From Microbacterium testaceum (GTDB lineage: Bacteria > Actinomycetota > Actinomycetes > Actinomycetales > Microbacteriaceae), in the NCBI RefSeq assembly GCF_001476285.1, contig NZ_LDRU01000030.1, positions 1 through 64,000 of the forward strand: DNA of 64,000 nucleotides, read 5' to 3'. Made by a program: the position numbers and the translations under genes. Positions 32,789 to 40,245 of the stretch are shown piece by piece (within the stretch, counting starts at the first letter, position 1; every line of letters starts with the position of its first letter). Under the pieces are notes generated by a model that worked only from the letters and a program-made list of their open reading frames with translations, ran no database searches and was not told the origin of the DNA.

Positions 32789-34932
32789 GCGCTCGCATCG
32801 ACGACCTGCTCGCCCGCATGACGTGGGACGAGAAGATCGGTCAGCTCCAGATCGTCTTCCGCCCGAACCCCGACGACGCCGCCGCCCTCGTCCGCCGCGG
32901 CGTGGGCTCGACGTTCTGGCCCCCGTCCGCCGCGGCGACGAACGCCCTCCAGCGCGTCGCCGTCGAGGAGACGCGTCTCGGGATCCCCCTGCTCATCGGA
33001 CTCGACGTCATCCACGGACAGCGCACGATCGCCCCGATCCCGCTGTCGCAGGCTGCGACCTTCGACCCCGACCTCGTCCGCGAGCTCGCGCACCTCGCCG
33101 CGACCGAGGCCCGCTCGGGCGGCGTGACCTGGACGTTCTCCCCGATGGCCGACGTCTCGCGCGACCCGCGGTGGGGACGCGTGTCCGAGGGGTTCGGCGA
33201 GGATCCGTGGCTGACCTCGCTGCTGGTCGCCGCCATGGTCCGCGGCTACCAGGGCGACGACCTGTCGTCTCCGGATGCCATCGTCGCCACCGCAAAGCAC
33301 TTCGTCGGCTACGGCGCGGGCGAGGGCGGGCGCGACTACAACAGCGCCGACCTCAGCGAACGAGCCCTCCGCACCGTCCACCTCCCGCCGTTCGAGGCCG
33401 CCGTGCGGGCGGGAGCCGCCTCGGTGATGGCCGCGTTCACGTCGGTGTCCGGCATCCCGATGCACGCCCACCGGCGTCTGCTGACCGACGTGCTCAAGCG
33501 GGAGTGGGGCTTCGACGGGGTCGTCGTGGGCGATGCCGAGGGCGTCGCGAACCTCGTTCCGCACGGCGTCGCGGAGAACCTCGCGGATGCCGTCCGCCAG
33601 GCGTACGCGGCCGGGCTCGACATCGAGATGGGCGGCTCTCCTCTCGGCCTCGCCGACGACGAACTCGCGCGTCTCGATCCCGGCCGCGTCGACGACGCCG
33701 TACGCCGCGTGCTGCGCGTGAAGGAGGCACTCGGCCTCTTCGAGAACCCCTACGTCGATCCGGATGCCGAGATCACGACCCCGGATGCCGCCTCTCGCGC
33801 GCTCGTCCGCGCCGCCGCCACGCGCGGCAGCGTGCTGCTGCACAACGACGGCACCCTCCCCCTCGTCGCGCCGCGCCGCGTGCTGCTGACGGGCCCGTAC
33901 GCCACGTCGACCGACCACCTCGGCGCGTGGGTGCAGTTCTTCGGCGCCCGCGCGGGGTCCGTGGCCGACGAGCTGTCCGATCGCCGCCCCGACCTCGAGA
34001 TCGCCGTCGAGGAGGGCGTGGACTTCCTCTCACCCGACGACGGCGGCATCGCGGCGGCCGTCCGTGCGGCGGCCGCCGCCGACGTCGCGGTCGTCCTCGC
34101 CGGGGAGCCCTCCGCCCTCTCCGGCGAAGCCGCCTCGCGAAGCGACTTGCGCCTCCCCGGTCGGCAGGAGGCGTTGATCCGCGCGGTCGCCGCCACCGGG
34201 ACGCCCACCGTCGTCATGCTCGTCACCGGCCGACCGCTCGTCGTCGCGGACTGGATCGACGAGGTGGCCGCCACTGTCGTCGTGTGGCACGGGGGCACCG
34301 AAGCCCCGGCGGCGATCATCGACCTCCTGCTGGGTGACGCCGAGCCCTCCGGTCGCCTGCCGATGTCGTTCCCGCGCTCGGTCGGGCAGATCCCGATCCC
34401 CTACGCCCACGAGAACACCGGACGCCCGGCGTCGACCGGCGGAACGCTCACCGCCGAACACGTCGACGTGGGCCTGCACGGACCCGGGAACGTACAGGAC
34501 AAGTACACGTCGAAGTACCTCGACCTCCCCCTCGGACCACAGTTCTCCTTCGGCCACGGCTCGGGCTACGCCCGGTTCGCGCACGGGGTGCCCGAGGTCT
34601 CGGCATCCGCATTCCCCGCCGAAGGCGCTCTCGACGAGACGGTGCTCACGGTAACCGTCGAGGTGACGAACACGTCCGACCGGCGCGGCGACGAAGTGGT
34701 GCAGGTGTACCTGCGCGACGTGGTGGCCTCGGTCACGCAGCCCGTGCGGCGCCTCGTCGGCTTCGCGCGACGGACCCTGGATGCCGGCCACTCGGCGACC
34801 GTGCCGATCGCCCTGCCGCGTGAGGCCTTCGCGCTGTGGGCAGACGGCTGGCGCGTCGAACCCGGGGCGTTCGACCTTCACGTCGGGAGCACGCTCGCGG
34901 CCACTCGGCTCGTGCGCGTCGAGGCCCGGTAA
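32785..34932 (+). CDS. Glycoside hydrolase family 3 beta-glycosidase
   Basis: This 715-residue GH3 enzyme has the usual domains: TIM barrel (about 1-310), alpha/beta sandwich (about 335-560) and a C-terminal fibronectin-III-like domain (about 610-710). The nucleophile is Asp250 in GVVVGDAEG, the substrate-binding KH pair is Lys171-His172, and the acid/base candidate is Glu448 in SGEAASRSDL. It lacks a signal peptide, so it is cytoplasmic. The ATG at 32785 overlaps the GH43 stop (ATGA). Removal of O-linked glucose or xylose from imported glycosides before C-deglycosylation is inferred from context; simple oligosaccharides are equally possible substrates. Confidence 0.92.
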   Translation: MSARIDDLLARMTWDEKIGQLQIVFRPNPDDAAALVRRGVGSTFWPPSAAATNALQRVAVEETRLGIPLLIGLDVIHGQRTIAPIPLSQAATFDPDLVRELAHLAATEARSGGVTWTFSPMADVSRDPRWGRVSEGFGEDPWLTSLLVAAMVRGYQGDDLSSPDAIVATAKHFVGYGAGEGGRDYNSADLSERALRTVHLPPFEAAVRAGAASVMAAFTSVSGIPMHAHRRLLTDVLKREWGFDGVVVGDAEGVANLVPHGVAENLADAVRQAYAAGLDIEMGGSPLGLADDELARLDPGRVDDAVRRVLRVKEALGLFENPYVDPDAEITTPDAASRALVRAAATRGSVLLHNDGTLPLVAPRRVLLTGPYATSTDHLGAWVQFFGARAGSVADELSDRRPDLEIAVEEGVDFLSPDDGGIAAAVRAAAAADVAVVLAGEPSALSGEAASRSDLRLPGRQEALIRAVAATGTPTVVMLVTGRPLVVADWIDEVAATVVVWHGGTEAPAAIIDLLLGDAEPSGRLPMSFPRSVGQIPIPYAHENTGRPASTGGTLTAEHVDVGLHGPGNVQDKYTSKYLDLPLGPQFSFGHGSGYARFAHGVPEVSASAFPAEGALDETVLTVTVEVTNTSDRRGDEVVQVYLRDVVASVTQPVRRLVGFARRTLDAGHSATVPIALPREAFALWADGWRVEPGAFDLHVGSTLAATRLVRVEAR

Positions 34933-34981
34933 CCGGAATCACGATCAGGAATACTTTCAGGCACGACATCGACGTGGTTGA

Positions 34982-34994
34982 TACGCTCGGCGTA
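34982..34994. promoter_or_regulatory. Short palindrome upstream of the LysR gene
   Basis: TACGC (34982-34986) and GCGTA (34990-34994) pair around TCG, 41 bp upstream of the LysR start. It could be an autoregulatory site, but it is short and there is no divergent target gene. Confidence 0.3.
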
Positions 34995-35035
34995 CCCGAT
35001 TCGTTCCGCCCCCGGCACGAGGAGAACACGACGAC

Positions 35036-35974
35036 GTGTCCGACAACGCAGCTCTTTCCCGCCTCGACCTCAACCTGCTCGTCTCGCTCGACGCGCTGCT
35101 CACCGAGCGCAGCGTCACGCGCGCGGCCGAGAGCCTGCACCTGAGCCAGCCCGCGCTGAGCGCCTCCCTCGCGCGCCTGCGCACGCACTTCAACGACCAG
35201 ATCCTGGCGCGCCGCGGCAACACGTACGAGCTGACGCCCTTCGCGGTCCGCCTCACCGATCACACGAGCACGGCTCTGGAGGCCGCGCGCCGGGTGTTCG
35301 AGAGCCAAGCGTCGTGGTCGCCCGCCGAGTCGACACGCGAGTTCTCGATCTACGGGTCGGACTACGGCTTCGTCACGGTCGGCACCGTCGTCTCGCAGCT
35401 CGCCGCCGAGCAGGCGCCGGGCGTGCGCTTCCGGTACATGCTGCACAACCCCGGCATCGTCGAGGACGCCGCGAATCGCCTGCGCTCGGCCGACGCGATG
35501 GTGATCCCGCACGGGCCGGTGTCGGAGTTGCCGTACCTCGACCTCTGGCAGGACGACTGGCTGGCCGTCGTCGCCGACGACAACGACGAGGTCGGCGACA
35601 CCCTGACGATGCAGAACCTCGCCGATCTGCCGTGGGTGCTCACCTTCCAGTCGCGGTCGGCCTTCACCTCCGCCGCGCGGCAGATCCAGCAGCTCGGTGT
35701 CGAGCCCCACATCGAGGTCGTGCTGGAAAGCTTCCTCTCGGTCGGGCATTTCGTCAGCGGGACCCGCCGCGTGGGCCTGGTGCAGTCGGCGCTCGCTCCG
35801 CATCTGCTCCGCATCGGCGGCATCCGCGTCGTTCCCCTCCCCTTCGCGGCGACGCCGATCGTGAGCGCGCTGTGGTGGCATCCGTCCCACAATCGCGACC
35901 CCGAGCACGAGTGGATGCGCGGGCTGTTCGCCGAGGCCGGGCGCGTGATCGCCGCCGGCCACGCCCCGCACTGA
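35036..35974 (+). CDS. LysR-family transcriptional regulator
   Basis: This 312-residue LysR regulator has the winged helix at residues about 8-67 (LDLNLLVSLDALLTERSVTR, then LHLSQPALSASLARLR), and an effector domain of the NodD/LinR-like type beginning near residue 95. The GTG at 35036 follows GAGGAGA (from 35018). Flavonoids and aromatic acids are common effectors of NodD-type relatives, which fits an island for plant phenolic glycosides. It is not divergent from a target gene: GH3 lies upstream on the same strand, and the converging CGD-fusion operon ends beyond two hairpins. Its regulon is therefore uncertain. Confidence 0.88.
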   Translation: MSDNAALSRLDLNLLVSLDALLTERSVTRAAESLHLSQPALSASLARLRTHFNDQILARRGNTYELTPFAVRLTDHTSTALEAARRVFESQASWSPAESTREFSIYGSDYGFVTVGTVVSQLAAEQAPGVRFRYMLHNPGIVEDAANRLRSADAMVIPHGPVSELPYLDLWQDDWLAVVADDNDEVGDTLTMQNLADLPWVLTFQSRSAFTSAARQIQQLGVEPHIEVVLESFLSVGHFVSGTRRVGLVQSALAPHLLRIGGIRVVPLPFAATPIVSALWWHPSHNRDPEHEWMRGLFAEAGRVIAAGHAPH

Positions 35975-36000
35975 CCCGCGGCCATCCACGCGTCGTTCAC

Positions 36001-36049
36001 TGTCCAAGACACCCGGTCGATTCCGCGAGCCGTCCGGGTGTCTTGGACA
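36001..36049. repeat. TGTCC palindromic repeat, copy A
   Basis: TGTCCAAGACACCCGG (36001-36016) and CCGGGTGTCTTGGACA (36034-36049) are perfect 16-base arms around a 17-base loop. It is one of four copies in the window (others at 36077, 46447 and 46614), always between converging genes, which suggests bidirectional termination. Confidence 0.7.
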
Positions 36050-36076
36050 CTCAACCACCCGCCTCGGAGTCACGTC

Positions 36077-36132
36077 GAGTGTCCAAGACACGCCGTAATG
36101 CGCCGGGAGGTTGCGGCGTGTCCTGGACACTC
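36077..36132. repeat. TGTCC palindromic repeat, copy B
   Basis: Arms 36077-36095 (GAGTGTCCAAGACACGCCG) and 36114-36132 pair with one mismatch around an 18-base loop. The outer GAGTGTCC...GGACACTC is shared with copies A, C and D, while the inner stem changed in step on both sides (CACGCCG/CGGCGTG), showing compensatory conservation of the hairpin. Confidence 0.7.
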
Positions 36133-36240
36133 AACGTTGCTCTGCGCCGCGCACGCGCCCACCCACCGCGGCATTCCCCGACACCTGAGGAACTCGGGAA
36201 TTACGCCGTTGTAGTTTCGAAGCTTCCCTCGGGTCAAGGG

Positions 36241-36305
36241 TTTTCCACAGGGTATTCGCACAGAGAATGGCGGTTTACGCACACCTCTCCACAGAGTTAT
36301 CCACA
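36241..36305. other. Cluster of DnaA-box-like nonamers
   Basis: TTTTCCACA (36241-36249) and TTATCCACA (36297-36305) match the DnaA-box consensus TTWTNCACA exactly on the plus strand. TTACGCACA (36275-36283) and CTCTCCACA (36285-36293) are near matches. No replication gene is nearby, so this is at most a DnaA-binding site, not a proven origin. Confidence 0.4.
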
Positions 36306-36355
36306 GGTGCACTCACACCTGTTCGTAAAGGCGTGCGCACCCGAACACCCACGGC

Positions 36356-37261
36356 TCAGCCGAGAGGGAGCCGCCGGATCCACGCGACGATCGCCTCGAC
36401 GGTCGGCAGCGCCGTCGGATCCGCGGGCTCGTTGATGTGCCCGTGCGCGGCGCCCGGCTCGAGGTGCACGTCCACCGCGCCGCCCGCGGCGCGCACCATC
36501 TCGGCGAACGCCTCTCCCGAGGGACGCAGCTCGTCGAGCTCGCACACGACGACCAGCGTCGGGGGGTAGCCCTCTCCCTGCCCGAGACCCGGGAAGGCGT
36601 ACGGATCACGGATGCCGCCGGGCCCGGCGAAGTTCTCCGAGATGCGGCCGATCGGCGAGGCGGGATCGAGCGGCGCGCCGGGGTCGACGCTGTTTGGATG
36701 CAGCGCCGGATACACCGGGACGAGCCCCGCGGGCGCCGTGCCCGCTCCATCGCGGAGTCGCGCGGCGACGCCGACCGCCAGGTTGCCGCCCGCGCTCGCC
36801 CCGCCGAGGACCACGGCATCCGGACCCACCCCGAAGAACTCGTGCGCGTTCTCGAGCGCCAGACGCCATCCGGCGAGCACGTCGTCGGATGGAACGGGGA
36901 AGTGCGCCTCGCCGAGGCACTTCGTGTAGTCGAGGGCCAGGACCGGGATGCCACGGGATGCCAGTTCGAGGGCGACCCAGTGCGACTCCGGCATGTCGAG
37001 GTACCCGCCGACGAACGCACCACCGTGCACCCACACGAAGGCCCGCCCGCTCGGCGCCGCCGACGGGTCGCGGTACAGCCGCGCCGGCTGCGGCCCGCGG
37101 GCCCCGTCGACCGTGAGGTCGCGCGTTTCGACGGCGGCCAGACGCGGGAATCGACGCACGAGCGAGGCCGTGTCGATGTCGTCCCGCGGATCGGTCGGCT
37201 CACCGTGCTCGCGCAGATGCGCGAGCATCTCGGCGAACGGCAGCGCGCGCAGGTCGGTCAT
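36356..37261 (-). CDS. Alpha/beta-hydrolase fold esterase (HSL type)
   Basis: This 301-residue hormone-sensitive-lipase-type esterase has the oxyanion motif WVHGGAFVGG (residues about 77-86), the nucleophile Ser156 in GGASAGG, Asp243 in CELDELRPSG as the probable acid, and His273 in AAHGHINEP. It has no signal peptide. The ATG at 37261 overlaps the stop of the CGD fusion gene (ATGA), making it the third gene of that operon. Removal of acetyl, malonyl or cinnamoyl groups from acylated plant glycosides would clear the sugar hydroxyls for C3 oxidation. This is inference from its position; a lactonase is an alternative. Confidence 0.85.
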   Translation of the reverse strand: MTDLRALPFAEMLAHLREHGEPTDPRDDIDTASLVRRFPRLAAVETRDLTVDGARGPQPARLYRDPSAAPSGRAFVWVHGGAFVGGYLDMPESHWVALELASRGIPVLALDYTKCLGEAHFPVPSDDVLAGWRLALENAHEFFGVGPDAVVLGGASAGGNLAVGVAARLRDGAGTAPAGLVPVYPALHPNSVDPGAPLDPASPIGRISENFAGPGGIRDPYAFPGLGQGEGYPPTLVVVCELDELRPSGEAFAEMVRAAGGAVDVHLEPGAAHGHINEPADPTALPTVEAIVAWIRRLPLG

Positions 37262-38736
37262 ACGCCGGCCGGCACAGCCCGCATCGAAGCCCGGATGAGG
37301 TCGTGCTGACGCCGCACGAGGAGCAGCGGGTCGACCTCGCCGAGCTCGGCGAACGCGTGTCCCTCCCACTCGCTCGACCAGAAGCCGCGGTACCCGCCCT
37401 CGACGAACACGCGCACGAGTTCGGGGTAGTCGATCGCCGGCTCCTGGCGCTCGTCGTCGATGTCGTAGAACTTGGCGTGCACGTGCAGGATCTGCGGCAT
37501 GATGTCGGCCCACTCCCGCGGGTCGACGTGCCCGTGCATGTTGAACGCGAGGTGCGCGAACGAGCCCAGGCGGCCCGGGTCGAAGTCCCGCCCTCGGAGG
37601 TACGCGATGAACTCCTGCTGTCGCGCCTGCATCGTGGCATCCGTCGCCCAGATCTCTTGCAGTTTCGCCACCGCGTCGTCGTCGAGACCCGCGCGCCGGA
37701 CGGCCCGCAGCAGGGTCGGCGACATCGCGTGCATGGTGGAGGAGAAGTCGGCGACGAAGCCGAGCAGGGGCGAGTCGAGCTCGGCGTAGATCTCGCGCAC
37801 GCGCAGGATCGGCTCGGAGTTCGGGCCCATGGGCGCGTGGATCTCGTACGCGAGCTTCAGCTCGAGGTCCTCGGCGATCGGCAGCAGCCGGCGCAGCAGC
37901 TCGGGCTTGGCGCTCTGGATGCGCACGAGCGGGAAGCCGAGCTTCTTCGCCCCCTCGAACATGAGCTTCGAGAACGCGAACTCCTCGTCGGGCGTCATGT
38001 CGCGGTCGCGCCGACGCCCCATGTCGAGGTTGGCTCCGAACGAGCTCTCGACGAACCCGTGGCGGTCGAACGCGTCGCGCCACGTGCGGACGAAGTCGTC
38101 GCCGACGACGGGGTAGGTCGGCACCATCTGGGATGCCACGATCTCGATGCCCGGACCGATCCCGAGCTCCGCGACCCGGTCGAGCAGCCCGTCGAAGTCG
38201 AACCACCCGGCGCGGAACTCCGCGCTGGCCGAGTACAGCGTGAGCCCGAGCTGGAAGGGGTCGCCGTCGACGGCCGGCGGCGGGGGCGCCACCTCGGACA
38301 CGAGCGCCGGGGGCTCGGCATCCGCGGCGACGACCGTGAGGCTCTTCACGTCGTGCACGACGTTCGGCACGTACATCCCCGGGCCGCCGTCGGCCCCGGG
38401 CGCGATCTGCATGTAGGGCAGGCGCAGCTCGCCGTGCAGCACGACGTCGTGGGTCTCGCCGAGCGCGACCGGAGCGGAGCGGCGCGCGATGAGGAGCGGG
38501 TGCTCCTGCAGGAACCAGAGCCGTTCGCTCTGCTCGGGCAGCTCGTCGAGGCGGTACGAGGTGTCACCGAACTCCACGCGGAGGTCGTCGGCATCCACCC
38601 GCTCTCCATCGACGGTGAGGGCGAGGGTCGTCACCGACGACAGCCAGAGGCTGCGGTACCAGGGGATCGTCAGGCGCAGCGCGAGCCCGTCGGGGTGCGT
38701 GCGCAGACTGTCGTCGTGGATCAGTCCGTTGGGCAT
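37258..38736 (-). CDS. Single-chain C-glycoside deglycosidase, beta-alpha fusion (1)
   Basis: This 492-residue protein has an N-terminal DUF6379 beta domain (about 1-140, LRLTIPWYRSLWLSSVT, LWFLQEHPLL, GADGGPGMYVPN). A Pro/Ala linker follows (about 141-158, EVAPPPPAVDGDP), then a TIM-barrel alpha domain (about 161-492, LGLTLYSASAEF). The alpha metal tetrad is complete: AYEIHAPMG (Glu298), FVADFSS (Asp330), HVHAKFYD (His420) and SSEWEGH (Glu456). Described CGDs have separate subunits, so a fused order beta-alpha is unusual. No frameshift or stop is seen at the junction. The ATG at 38736 lies eight bases after the second fusion's stop. The closest relatives in the window are set 2 (21514 and 22748). 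Confidence 0.87.
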   Translation of the reverse strand: MPNGLIHDDSLRTHPDGLALRLTIPWYRSLWLSSVTTLALTVDGERVDADDLRVEFGDTSYRLDELPEQSERLWFLQEHPLLIARRSAPVALGETHDVVLHGELRLPYMQIAPGADGGPGMYVPNVVHDVKSLTVVAADAEPPALVSEVAPPPPAVDGDPFQLGLTLYSASAEFRAGWFDFDGLLDRVAELGIGPGIEIVASQMVPTYPVVGDDFVRTWRDAFDRHGFVESSFGANLDMGRRRDRDMTPDEEFAFSKLMFEGAKKLGFPLVRIQSAKPELLRRLLPIAEDLELKLAYEIHAPMGPNSEPILRVREIYAELDSPLLGFVADFSSTMHAMSPTLLRAVRRAGLDDDAVAKLQEIWATDATMQARQQEFIAYLRGRDFDPGRLGSFAHLAFNMHGHVDPREWADIMPQILHVHAKFYDIDDERQEPAIDYPELVRVFVEGGYRGFWSSEWEGHAFAELGEVDPLLLVRRQHDLIRASMRAVPAGV

Positions 38737-38744
38737 GGCGTTCC

Positions 38745-40046
38745 TCAGATCCGGTCCGCGATCTGGCGGATCAGCGAGTGCTGGCGGCGCACCTGCTCGA
38801 TCGAGCGCCACGGCTCGCGCTCGCCCTCGTACTCGCTCGAGAGGTAGCCCGTGTAGCCCGCGTCCTTGAGGGCCTTCAGCACCGGCTCCCACGGGATCTG
38901 CTTGTCGTCGAGCTCCTCGTCGATGTCGTGGAACTTCGCCTGGATGAACACGACGTTCTCGATCACGTCGAACACGTCGTTCGGGTCGACATGGATGCCG
39001 TCGAGGAACGCCGGGCGCTGGCCGGGCAGCTCGCCGGGCTTGAGCGGAATGGGGCGGTCCTGGAAGATCCCGGTGTCGAGCAGCAGGCCGAAGTGCTTCG
39101 TACCCGTGCGCTTGATGAGCGAGATGTAGTCGTCCACGACCTCGTGCTTGATGGGGGTCGGCGAGTGGATCTCTGGGCAGATGATGACGTCGAGCTCTTC
39201 GGCGAGCGGGAGGGATGCCTCGACGACCTCGGTCCAGATCGGGTGCGGGATGAGGTCGCTCGAGACGACGCCGATCTTCGGCCGCACGAAGCGGAAGCCG
39301 AGGCGCTTCGCGAGACGCAGGTCGCGCTGGAGAGCGGCTGCCCCCTCCTCCACCGTCATGTCACGGCCGTTCGGGCCGCTGGAGTGCAGGCGCGTGTCGA
39401 TCCACGAGCCGTAGTTCGTGGGCTCGAGGCCGTACTTCTGCAGCAGAGCGAACCACTGTTCGACCCACTCGTCGGACGGGTTCGGGTAGTTCGGGATGTG
39501 CGCTTCGCCGAGGATCTCCAGGCCCGTCGCACCGAGGTCGGCGATCGAGGCCATCGCGGTCTCGAGGTCCATGACCGTGCCGAAATCGCTCATGTAGCTG
39601 TACAGCGAGACGCCGTAGCGGAAGGGGGCACCGGATGCCTCGGGCGCGAGCGTGACGTGCTTGGTGACGCGGTAGGTGCTCGGCTGGTGCTCCTGCGGGA
39701 TGTACGACATGCGCAGTCGCAGCTCGATCGACAGCTCGTGCACGCCGTCGGGGAGGCCGCCGGCAAGCGGCACCGTGATGATCGCGGCGTCCTCGAGCGG
39801 CCAGCGGACGCCGTCGCCGTCCCACAGCTCCGCGAGTGTGTAGGTGCCGCCCTGCAGCGTCCACAGCGGCACGTCGGGCGCGACGTCGACGAGCCCGGGG
39901 ATGCTCACGCCGATCCCGTCGATCAACGAGGCGGCCATGCCGCGGTACGACGGCATCCGGACGCGGAACTGGAAGCCGGTGATCTCGCCGTTCTCGCGGA
40001 CGTTGCGGAATCCGACGGACTGGATGAGGTCTCTTTCGAGAAGCAT
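38745..40046 (-). CDS. Single-chain C-glycoside deglycosidase, beta-alpha fusion (2), divergent
   Basis: This 433-residue protein joins a DUF6379-like domain (about 1-133, FQFRVRMPSYRGMAASLIDG, RWPLEDAAIITVPL, LRLRMSYIPQEH) directly to a TIM-barrel domain (from about 142, YGVSLYSYMSDF). The metal site differs from other CGD alpha domains: CPEIHSP (Glu292) and LLLDTG (Asp324) are kept, but the His is replaced by Gln369 in FIQAKFHD, and Glu405 is kept in SSEYEGE. The ATG at 40046 follows GAGAGTGAG. It is the first gene of a three-gene operon under the site 6 operator. It may act on another linkage or substrate than fusion 1. Confidence 0.83.
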   Translation of the reverse strand: MLLERDLIQSVGFRNVRENGEITGFQFRVRMPSYRGMAASLIDGIGVSIPGLVDVAPDVPLWTLQGGTYTLAELWDGDGVRWPLEDAAIITVPLAGGLPDGVHELSIELRLRMSYIPQEHQPSTYRVTKHVTLAPEASGAPFRYGVSLYSYMSDFGTVMDLETAMASIADLGATGLEILGEAHIPNYPNPSDEWVEQWFALLQKYGLEPTNYGSWIDTRLHSSGPNGRDMTVEEGAAALQRDLRLAKRLGFRFVRPKIGVVSSDLIPHPIWTEVVEASLPLAEELDVIICPEIHSPTPIKHEVVDDYISLIKRTGTKHFGLLLDTGIFQDRPIPLKPGELPGQRPAFLDGIHVDPNDVFDVIENVVFIQAKFHDIDEELDDKQIPWEPVLKALKDAGYTGYLSSEYEGEREPWRSIEQVRRQHSLIRQIADRI

Positions 40047-40087
40047 CGTCGCTCACTCTCTGTGGGGTTCGCTTCGACGTTACCTCT

Positions 40088-40110
40088 CTTTAGTCTGTTT
40101 CAGACATAAG
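40088..40110. promoter_or_regulatory. 23-bp palindromic operator, site 6 (CGD-fusion operon)
   Basis: CTTTAGTC (40088-40095) and GACATAAG (40103-40110) flank TGTTTCA, and GTCTG/CAGAC is a perfect inner palindrome. It lies 41 bp upstream of the fusion 2 start. Confidence 0.65.
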
Positions 40111-40173
40111 GGGTTGTGATGCCGCACATCACCATCGCGCACCCCGCGCTCGAACATCCGCCGCACGCGGACG

Positions 40174-40225
40174 ATGTCCCGAAATGTGCGATCGGGGCGC
40201 GCTCTACCTGCACAAAGTGGGACAC
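40174..40225. repeat. Intergenic TGTCCC inverted-repeat element, copy 2
   Basis: TGTCCC (40175-40180) and GGGACA (40219-40224) are the cores of longer imperfect arms ending in ATGTGC and GCACAAAG. The right arm, read in reverse complement, begins GTGTCCCACTTTGTGC and resembles the arms at 8399-8472. It follows the pcaC stop on the minus strand, so a terminator-like role fits. Confidence 0.5.
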
Positions 40226-40245
40226 GAGTCGCCCGACCCCTGCCC

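Larger units (their letters stand above)
35975..36355. other. 381-base convergent gap with two hairpins and DnaA-box-like words
   Basis: This region between the converging LysR and alpha/beta-hydrolase genes holds no gene. Its left part carries two palindromic repeats (36001-36049 and 36077-36132). Its right part (about 36190-36310) is less G+C-rich than its surroundings and contains several TTnTnCACA-like nonamers. Confidence 0.65.

Noticed and set aside
36180..36310. Chromosomal or plasmid origin of replication
   Set aside because: DnaA-box-like words are present but there is no dnaA, repA, parAB or iteron array nearby; recorded only as a possible DnaA-binding cluster.
8244..40245. Island boundaries marked by tRNA, integrase or insertion sequences
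   Set aside because: No tRNA gene, integrase, transposase or direct-repeat border could be seen, so horizontal transfer of the island cannot be supported from this window alone.
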